Below, piece after piece: positions 23,769-29,484 of a stretch of DNA of 29,484 nt; position 1 is the stretch's first letter; each line of letters begins with the position of its first letter. Below the pieces are notes generated by a model that saw only the letters and a program-made list of their open reading frames with translations, did not search any database and had not been told where the DNA came from. Origin of the DNA: MGBC120314 sp964403785 (GTDB taxonomy: Bacteria; Bacillota; Clostridia; Lachnospirales; Lachnospiraceae); assembly GCA_964403785.1 (NCBI GenBank), contig CAYOHM010000019.1:1-29484 (forward strand), in the 5' to 3' direction. A program made the position numbers and the translations under genes.

Positions 23769-24521
23769 TTATTGATTTTTAAACTTAGGAGCCTGCGTAT
23801 ATAAAGCAATCGCACCCGCAACAATAAATATAGAAATAAGCTGCGATGTCGACAGCACGCCCACGCTGCCCCTGTAATCCGCCCTAAAAAATTCAATCAC
23901 AAATCTTCCGACGCCGTAGAGCATAAGATATGCGGCTGCAACTCTTCCTTTAAGCGGCTTTTTGGATGCATAGAAAAGAAGCAGCACGCCGAATATAAAA
24001 TCTCCTGCGGATGAAATCAGCTGTGTAGGTATAAGCTTAACATTATTCGGCGCGTAAGCCGAATTGCTAAATACTATATGAAACCACGAATCAGTCTGGG
24101 CACCATAGCAGCAGCCCGCGAAAAAACATCCCAGACGTCCGAAGCCCTGTGCAATCGCAAGTGCCGGCACCACAAGGTCAAAATACTCTATAAATGATTG
24201 TTTTTTCATTAACTGAATATAAATGTAACTAAAAAGGAATCCTCCGAGAAGTCCTCCGTAAACAACATAACCCTCCCTGAAATTCCATAGGATTGAAGGG
24301 TCTTTTATTATTTGCGGAAGTTCAACTATATAATATAATGTTCTGCTTCCTACCAGACCGCCTAACACGGCACAATAAAAAATGCCATAAATTATATCCT
24401 CGGATAAACCTCTTTTTCGGGCTCTGCTCACGGAAATAAACAGTGCTGCCATATAGCCTATGGCGACCATTACTCCGTACATATGAAATGTTAACGAACC
24501 CAAATGAATATCGTTGAACAT
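23769..24521 (-). CDS. lgt: Lgt-like prolipoprotein diacylglyceryl transferase family protein
   Basis: 250 residues with about seven hydrophobic segments, matching the Lgt fold. Family marks include MYGVMVAIGY near the start, GFGRLGCFFAGCCYG (126-140, R129), PTQL (165-168) and LYGVGRFVIEFFRAD (201-214, R206). Classical Lgt adds diacylglycerol from phosphatidylglycerol to the lipobox Cys. Two usual key residues differ. The HGG motif reads YGG (88-90), and the Asn of RIGNF is Cys (C132), within GCCYG. These differences mark a variant subfamily, which may be the cell's working Lgt or a paralogue. AGGAGG lies 4 bases before the ATG. The gene lies 18 bp after trpD, so the two are probably co-transcribed. 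Family is sure, exact activity less so. Confidence 0.82.
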   Translation of the reverse strand: MFNDIHLGSLTFHMYGVMVAIGYMAALFISVSRARKRGLSEDIIYGIFYCAVLGGLVGSRTLYYIVELPQIIKDPSILWNFREGYVVYGGLLGGFLFSYIYIQLMKKQSFIEYFDLVVPALAIAQGFGRLGCFFAGCCYGAQTDSWFHIVFSNSAYAPNNVKLIPTQLISSAGDFIFGVLLLFYASKKPLKGRVAAAYLMLYGVGRFVIEFFRADYRGSVGVLSTSQLISIFIVAGAIALYTQAPKFKNQ

Positions 24522-24539
24522 ACTGCCTCCTACATTAAT

Positions 24540-25556
24540 TTATCTGTTGCTTACCTCGATAAGCTTATTAAGCACTTCAAGTGCCTCTCCCGAATCAATA
24601 AGCTTTGCTGCAAGCTCAATGCCTTTTCCAATGCTTTCTGCCTTATCACCAATATAAAGTGATGCTCCGGCATTCAGAAGAACAGCATCTCTCTTCGGTC
24701 CCTTCTGGCCGCTTAAAATATCACGCGTAATCTGTGCATTTTCTTCAGGAGTTCCGCCGACCAAGTCCTCCTTTTTGCAGCGTGCAAGTCCGAAAAACTC
24801 CGGTGTGATTACATATGACTTAAACCATCCGTTCTTAAATTCGCAAATTGACGTAGGTGCACTCATTGAAATCTCATCGAGCTTATCCTGTCCGTACACT
24901 ACCATACCGCGTTTTACACCGAGGCTGATAAGTACCTGTGCAAGCGGCTCAACAAGGTATTCATCATAAACGCCGAGAAGCTGCATCTTAGGGCATCCCG
25001 GGTTAGTAAGAGGTCCGAGAATATTGAATACCGTTCTGAAGCCAAGCTCCTTTCTGATTGGTCCGACATATTTCATTGAAGAATGATACTTCTGTGCAAA
25101 AAAGAAACACATTCCGACCTCGTTAAGAAGCTCAATACATTTCTGTGGTTCCTGCTGTATATTTACGCCAAGAGCTTCAAGACAGTCCGCAGTACCGCAC
25201 ATAGAGGAAGCCGCGCGATTTCCGTGTTTTGCCACCTTCATTCCGCCTGCTGCCGCAACCAGGGCAGAGGTAGTAGAGATATTAAAGCTATGTGCATTAT
25301 CTCCTCCCGTGCCTACAATCTCAAATATATCCATTCCTGTATCAACTTTAGTTGCATGGTCCCTCATTGCAGCAGCGCAGCCTGCAATCTCATCCGTTGT
25401 CTCAGCCTTAGCGCTTTTGGTGGACAATGCAGCAAGAAATGCAGCATTCTGTGTTGCAGAAGTATCTCCACTCATAATCTCATTCATTACCTTGTAGGCC
25501 TCATCATATGTAAGGTCCTGTTTGTTTACAATCTTTACAATAGCTTCCTTGATCAT
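24540..25556 (-). CDS. trpD: Anthranilate phosphoribosyltransferase
   Basis: 338 residues, normal for the family. It joins anthranilate with phosphoribosyl pyrophosphate in tryptophan synthesis. Motifs are VGTGGDNAHSFNIST with GTGGD at 82-86, KHGNR (110-114), YHSSMKYVGPIRKELGFRTVFNILGPLTNP and LDEISMSAPT with D227 and E228 (metal site). The SSKSG-type PRPP-loop segment after KHGNR reads SSMCG (117-121), an uncommon variant. No other trp gene is nearby. It has a clear promoter and AAGGAG before the ATG and is followed by the lgt-like gene. No Trp-rich leader peptide or T-box is visible in the 117-bp upstream gap. Confidence 0.92.
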   Translation of the reverse strand: MIKEAIVKIVNKQDLTYDEAYKVMNEIMSGDTSATQNAAFLAALSTKSAKAETTDEIAGCAAAMRDHATKVDTGMDIFEIVGTGGDNAHSFNISTTSALVAAAGGMKVAKHGNRAASSMCGTADCLEALGVNIQQEPQKCIELLNEVGMCFFFAQKYHSSMKYVGPIRKELGFRTVFNILGPLTNPGCPKMQLLGVYDEYLVEPLAQVLISLGVKRGMVVYGQDKLDEISMSAPTSICEFKNGWFKSYVITPEFFGLARCKKEDLVGGTPEENAQITRDILSGQKGPKRDAVLLNAGASLYIGDKAESIGKGIELAAKLIDSGEALEVLNKLIEVSNR

Positions 25557-25610
25557 CTTTTTATCTCCTTGTCAAAATATTTTACAGTAAACAAAAACAA
25601 ACTTGTGGTA

Positions 25611-25639
25611 ATTATATCACTTTTTTTAGCGTTAAACAA
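25611..25639 (-). promoter_or_regulatory. Promoter for trpD-lgt
   Basis: On the minus strand, TTGTTT (25634-25639), a 17-base spacer and a perfect TATAAT (25611-25616), about 55 bases before the trpD ATG. It starts close to the stop of the upstream acidic-protein gene. Confidence 0.7.
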
Positions 25640-25673
25640 TTATGCCATGCAAAAATATCATTTATTATTCTGT

Positions 25674-26624
25674 TCATATGGAAATATCAATTCCGCCAGC
25701 GCTGTTTTCCTGCGTGCTGCCTGCTTCTGATGCGCCTGCCGATGCACAGCAAAGTCCGTTCTCATACTTTTTAAACATTACCTTTAGATACTCACCATCA
25801 GCCTTGGCAATTTCTTTATTTTCCTGAGAACGATGTTTTATCTTAAGCAGTTTAAAATCACCGGGGTCCATATCCTTATCCACGGCTTCTCCTGCGCCAA
25901 ATTCTTCCATAATATCCCTAAGAACATCATCCTCCATATTCTCCGTGAGCTCATTTATGGATTCCTCCACGCTTTCACCCATAAATTTCGTCAGAGCCTC
26001 CATGGATTCCTCATTAATTTCCTTCATAGTTTCATCCACGGATTCTCTTTCGTACGATTCCTCTTCATAGACTTCCCCTTCATAGGCTTCGTTCTTCTCA
26101 GGCTCTTCTGTGTCATCCTTTCCCTCCAGGGAGTCAGCACATTTACCCGAAGCCGCCCTTACCAGCTCTTCCTCCTGAAGATGCCTTGCCTTTTTCTTTG
26201 CCACACGTTCCATTGCCTGTGCATGCGTAATTGCTGCCGCGAGCTCATCATCATCATACTCCTTGCTGCCTTTAAGCCGCTTCAGGCGGAGAACCTCCCT
26301 GCGCGCTTTTCCTGCCGCCTGCTTAGCATTTAATGAGGTCTTGCTCTTTAATATCTGCGAAGAAATACCCTTAAAGTCATATTGGAGTCTTCTTATCTGT
26401 GTCTGTGTATTTTTGGTATTTGTTCTGACCTGCGCAAGAGAATCTGCATAGCTCATACTCTCAGCTGCGATATCCGTGGTGCCGTTTTGCTGATTCTCAA
26501 TTTTCCTCTGGTATGAAGCTGAAAGCATCCTTGCCGCCGATGCCGCACCGCTTCCGTATTTATTATTTTCTTTTTGACTTTGGTTATAGACGAACGCACT
26601 CACAGTTCCAAGATTTAAACTCAT
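25674..26624 (-). CDS. Acidic helical hypothetical protein
   Basis: 316 residues, not recognised. The N-terminus (about 1-45) is rich in Ala, Ser and Asn. Residues about 55-155 are strongly helical with coiled-coil character (VRTNTKNTQTQIRRLQYDF) and a basic stretch (GKARREVLRLKRLKG; ERVAKKKARHLQEEE). Residues about 165-250 are very acidic and Glu-rich (YEEESYERESVDETMKEIN), followed by a more ordinary tail with two adjacent Cys. There is no signal peptide or membrane segment. A strong AAGGAGG site precedes the ATG, and a small hairpin (ACAGA/TCTGT, 26641-26654) lies just upstream of it. It is divergent from the CZB chemoreceptor gene with a 297-bp gap. A link to motility or the cell surface would be a guess from position only. 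Confidence 0.75.
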   Translation of the reverse strand: MSLNLGTVSAFVYNQSQKENNKYGSGAASAARMLSASYQRKIENQQNGTTDIAAESMSYADSLAQVRTNTKNTQTQIRRLQYDFKGISSQILKSKTSLNAKQAAGKARREVLRLKRLKGSKEYDDDELAAAITHAQAMERVAKKKARHLQEEELVRAASGKCADSLEGKDDTEEPEKNEAYEGEVYEEESYERESVDETMKEINEESMEALTKFMGESVEESINELTENMEDDVLRDIMEEFGAGEAVDKDMDPGDFKLLKIKHRSQENKEIAKADGEYLKVMFKKYENGLCCASAGASEAGSTQENSAGGIDISI

Positions 26625-26842
26625 TGTTGCACCTCCTTAAACAGAGGCATCTGTGGATTTATACATACACGAAAACAGACCTTACTGCATATTGATCATC
26701 CTTGATCTGCAATAAAGTTTGACAAGCCAAAATCCATTTCAGCCAATTATAGTTATCATCTATATCGACATTATTTAATAAATATTTATATTCAAATAAT
26801 ATTTTTTATTTCCTTTTATGCCAATTATATTAATTAAATAAG

Positions 26843-26872
26843 TTGAATATTCGCTGTTTTGTATGATATGAT
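26843..26872 (+). promoter_or_regulatory. Candidate promoter for chemoreceptor gene
   Basis: TTGAAT (26843-26848), an 18-base spacer and TATGAT (26867-26872), 49 bases before the ATG. The 297-bp divergent gap also holds a direct repeat of TTGATC near 26694-26711. I saw no clear flagellar sigma-28 type promoter. Confidence 0.45.
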
Positions 26873-26921
26873 AGTGTCATAATATATAGACAAAATAAAA
26901 TAATAAGAAAGTGGACTGCCT

Positions 26922-28328
26922 ATGTTTAACAGCAAAAAGACATTAAATACCCAGAATAATGATATGGCAATGCTCAAGGAATGTATGAGCCGTATCATCG
27001 CAGGTGATTTCAGCACCGTTTCCCAGGAGGGTTTCACCGATATTCAATTGCCGGAAATGCTGAACCAGATAATTATTACATTTAAGAAATTCAACAATAA
27101 CTTCATTATGCGTATGAATGATGCAATGGAGGCCATAGGAGATAATTCATATGTAAAGAATCTTCTTGATCAGGTAACCTCACAGACCCAGGACATTGAT
27201 GACATGGGACAGGCAAGTAAGAATCTTGAAGAATCCATTTACAATATTTCTAATTATATGGGAGAAATCCGCAGCAACATTAATGATATACTCGCATCTT
27301 CACAGAGAAGCACCAGCAACATGAACGAGAGCATTAAGGTTGTCAACGAATCTTCAGAAAAAATCTCAACAATCAACCAGCAGATACAGGATTTCCGCGG
27401 TAAGCTTGATGAAATCGGCAATATCGTGGATGTGGTGCGTGATGTTGCCAGTCAAAGTAATCTGCTTGCGCTGAATGCCTCCATCGAGGCTGCAAGAGCC
27501 GGTGATGCAGGGCGCGGCTTTTCAGTTGTTGCGGAGGAGGTTCGACAATTATCCAATAATACTGCTCAGTCAGCCAGCGATATCGTCAAATATGTTCAGG
27601 AGCTCCAATCCGATATTTCTGCTCTTGCGCAATCAATGGACGAAACTTCCACCAAGCTTTCCGAGGGAAATGCCAAGGTAGAAACATCTCTGACTGATAT
27701 TCATAAGATGAACGAACAGATGACAGTAATAAATGACTCTGCAAATGTTATTTTTAATGATATTGATAAGCAGTCCGAAATTACAAAGGAATTTGCACGC
27801 AAGGTGGACAGTATTTCCGACAGCTACTCAGTGCTTTCAAATCAATGTCAGGAAACCGGCGTACATATTTACAAAATCGGACGTTACATTGATACCTGCC
27901 GCAGCGATATGTACCGTGAAGCAGGTATGGTGACCACGCAGGACAAACTTACTGTCTTTGAGATAGACCACTTTATTTTAATGTGGCGTGTATACAATAA
28001 CGCCGTTGGTTTTGAAACCCTTAAGCTTACACAGCTTAACAACCCTGACAAATGTAAGCTCGGTCTTTGGATGGCAAGCCAGACAGACCCTAAAATTACG
28101 GGCAGCAGGCAGTTCAAGAATCTCGATGCAGCACACAAGCTTATTCACAAATATGCCTGCGAGTCATGGAAAGCTAAGGATAATAACCAAATTTCTGAGG
28201 CGCTTGCCGCATTCCAGAAATGTTATGATGCATATACGCAATACCGCACATGCATCCACGCGCTCAAGGAGTATATGCGTACCTTGGGATATACCGATGA
28301 AACCGAAATTGTTGTATTCAGGAAATAA
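26922..28328 (+). CDS. Soluble chemoreceptor with C-terminal CZB zinc-binding domain
   Basis: 468 residues without a membrane segment, so a cytoplasmic receptor. The N-terminal 90 or so are helical and unassigned. A long methyl-accepting coiled coil (about 95-320) has the conserved hairpin tip NLLALNASIEAARAGDAGRGF (180-200) that binds CheA/CheW. The C-terminal CZB domain (about 340-445) has H350 in DHFILMWRVYNN, C378 in KCKLGLWM, and H405 and H409 in LDAAHKLIHKYA, the four zinc ligands of this family. In known cases such as TlpD, CZB domains sense oxidants or zinc. The ribosome site is weak (AGTGGA, 6 bases from ATG). The gene ends 4 bp before the convergent transporter gene, with no visible terminator between them. 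Confidence 0.92.
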   Translation: MFNSKKTLNTQNNDMAMLKECMSRIIAGDFSTVSQEGFTDIQLPEMLNQIIITFKKFNNNFIMRMNDAMEAIGDNSYVKNLLDQVTSQTQDIDDMGQASKNLEESIYNISNYMGEIRSNINDILASSQRSTSNMNESIKVVNESSEKISTINQQIQDFRGKLDEIGNIVDVVRDVASQSNLLALNASIEAARAGDAGRGFSVVAEEVRQLSNNTAQSASDIVKYVQELQSDISALAQSMDETSTKLSEGNAKVETSLTDIHKMNEQMTVINDSANVIFNDIDKQSEITKEFARKVDSISDSYSVLSNQCQETGVHIYKIGRYIDTCRSDMYREAGMVTTQDKLTVFEIDHFILMWRVYNNAVGFETLKLTQLNNPDKCKLGLWMASQTDPKITGSRQFKNLDAAHKLIHKYACESWKAKDNNQISEALAAFQKCYDAYTQYRTCIHALKEYMRTLGYTDETEIVVFRK

Positions 28329-28332
28329 ACTT

Positions 28333-29319
28333 TCAGGACTCATCATCCCTTACGCATATAATTGACAGCTTAACAAGCAAATCTGACAGCGGATAAAGCA
28401 AAACAGCACAGCCTATATTAAATACACTATGAATTACGGCAACCCCAATTGCGCTTGCCTGTGTATTTAAAAACTCAAACCTTACAAACGCATTTATGCT
28501 GTAAAAAGCAAGCATAAAGACAACCGTGCCCACCAGGTTAAAGAAAAGATGCAGTAATGACGCTCTTCTTGCGTTCTTTTTGGCGCCGACTGAGGACAAA
28601 AGTGCTGTCACACAGGTTCCGATATTTTGTCCCAATATGATAGGTATTGCCGAGGCATAACCAACCGCCCCGGAAATGCACAATGCCTGCAGTATACCTA
28701 TTGAGGCAGAGGAACTCTGTATAACCGCTGTAAGAATTGCGCCTGCAGCCATTCCGAGCACGGGGTGGGAAAACATAGTAAGAAGACTGCAAAACCTCTC
28801 ATTGTCAGCAAGAGGCTTCACAGTGCTTGACATAGTTTCCATACCAAACATTAATATTGCAAACCCTATCAATATATTGCCAATATTTTTCTTCTTAGGA
28901 TTGTTGTTAGCTGTCTTAAAGATAAATAAACCAATAATCGCCAATATCGGAGAAAAAGAGCTGGGCTTCAGGAGCTTTACAAAAAAGCTGCTGCCCGATA
29001 TTCCCGCAAGCGAAAGGAGCCATGAGGTAATTGTTGTACCCACATTGGCTCCCATAATAATTCCAACTGCCTGACTAAGCTGCATAATTCCGGAATTCAC
29101 GAAACCAACTACCATTACCGTTGTCGCCGATGAGGATTGAATAGCTGCTGTTACCAATGTTCCCAGCAGAACAGCCCGCCATTTTTTTGAAGTCAGTTTC
29201 TCCAAAATCAATTCAAGCCTTCCGCCGGAAAGAGCTGCCAGCCCATCTCCCATTGTACTCATTCCGTATAAAAATAATGCAAGCGCACCAAGCATTGTCA
29301 ATATTCCAAAAAAATCCAT
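28333..29319 (-). CDS. Na/Pi cotransporter family protein, short form without PhoU domain
   Basis: 328 residues, membrane protein with two inverted halves. Each half has the substrate motif QSSS: TAAIQSSSATTVMVVGF (61-64) and TAVIQSSSASIGILQAL (201-204). GANVGTTITSW and GQNIGTCVTALL follow each. These families move phosphate or other anions with sodium. Clostridial members often have about 550 residues with a PhoU-like C-terminal domain; this one stops after the membrane part (LLVKLSIICVRDDES). GTGAGGGTG precedes the ATG. The stop is 4 bp from that of the convergent chemoreceptor gene. Whether the short form is native or truncated cannot be decided here, but I see no obvious frameshifted remnant. 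Confidence 0.9.
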   Translation of the reverse strand: MDFFGILTMLGALALFLYGMSTMGDGLAALSGGRLELILEKLTSKKWRAVLLGTLVTAAIQSSSATTVMVVGFVNSGIMQLSQAVGIIMGANVGTTITSWLLSLAGISGSSFFVKLLKPSSFSPILAIIGLFIFKTANNNPKKKNIGNILIGFAILMFGMETMSSTVKPLADNERFCSLLTMFSHPVLGMAAGAILTAVIQSSSASIGILQALCISGAVGYASAIPIILGQNIGTCVTALLSSVGAKKNARRASLLHLFFNLVGTVVFMLAFYSINAFVRFEFLNTQASAIGVAVIHSVFNIGCAVLLYPLSDLLVKLSIICVRDDES

Positions 29320-29417
29320 ATTTTACACCCTCACTGATTTTTTTACATAAGTTTTTATTATTATTAACTGAATTTGTATTCTAAATGTAAAAAAATAAGC
29401 AGTTTTGTGTAAAATAA

Positions 29418-29484
29418 CTTGAGTTTCCGTATTTTTTATTTTAAGGTACATATCACGAAGTGATATGGTAATTTTGCACAAGAA
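29418..29484. repeat. Palindromic non-coding repeat element, copy 2 (cut by window end)
   Basis: Matches bases 16571-16637 of copy 1 at 65 of 67 positions, in the same orientation. The two changes are in the outer arm (A to T at 29432 and T to A at 29444). The inner hairpin CATATCAC-GAA-GTGATATG is unchanged. It lies about 100 bp upstream of the start of the Na/Pi cotransporter gene. The other arm is beyond the window. Confidence 0.85.

Noticed and set aside
25557..25673. A T-box or tryptophan leader upstream of trpD.
   Set aside because: The 117-bp gap holds a promoter and ribosome site but no Trp-rich leader peptide, T-box sequence or terminator hairpin.
26641..26760. A sigma-28 flagellar promoter in the gap between the acidic protein and the chemoreceptor gene.
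   Set aside because: No TAAA/GCCGATA pair with the right spacing was seen on either strand.

Overview
The window looks like a chromosomal segment of a motile, low-to-mid GC Clostridia, most likely a Lachnospiraceae. This rests on Clostridia-type gene versions (MutS2 with a two-component pair, an AIR-synthase-like protein, a B12-type radical SAM protein with a long C-terminal extension, a CZB chemoreceptor, CheX), strong AGGAGG ribosome sites and AT-rich TTGNNN/TATAAT promoters. I cannot fix genus or species from the sequence alone. I see no rRNA, tRNA, CRISPR array, transposase or prophage gene. The dense coding and uniform base use suggest core chromosome rather than an island.

Layout. Bases 202-3876 (minus) form an operon: a degenerate HtrA-like membrane protein, a YhaM-type OB/HD exoribonuclease and an RlmD-type 23S rRNA methyltransferase. 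A divergent promoter drives mutS2, a response regulator and a histidine kinase (4017-8556, plus), closed by a terminator facing trmL. Bases 8605-12377 (minus) form a tight operon read from right to left: a 35-residue membrane peptide missed by ordinary ORF cut-offs, an AIR-synthase-like protein, an Lrp/AsnC regulator that overlaps a PLP aminotransferase by 4 bp, CheX and TrmL. A TPR-like membrane-anchored protein (plus) and a radical SAM protein (minus) overlap tail to tail near 13.0 kb. They are followed by a PAS/GGDEF protein, cytidine deaminase, a beta-lactamase-fold serine hydrolase (plus), RidA, a BlaI-type repressor and an XRE regulator (plus).

Bases 20423-25556 (minus) carry trpD-lgt, degV and fhs-PPTase in three transcription units. 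The right end has an unknown acidic helical protein, a soluble CZB-domain chemoreceptor (plus) and a short Na/Pi cotransporter (minus). Chemotaxis and second-messenger genes (CheX, GGDEF protein, CZB receptor) are scattered among housekeeping genes rather than grouped.

The most unusual structure is a repeated non-coding element. A near-complete palindrome of about 169 bp (16570-16738) folds as a 28-bp perfect outer stem enclosing three internal hairpins. The first 67 bp recur with only two substitutions at the right edge of the window (29418-29484), where the copy is cut off. It has no ORF and sits between genes, so it looks like a dispersed palindromic or MITE-like element, and I could not assign it to a named family. 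Other points worth attention are the HtrA-like protein without a catalytic His/Asp, an Lgt-like protein lacking two key family residues, an altered Smr motif in MutS2, and paired dyads in the promoters of degV, the BlaI-type gene and the XRE gene.
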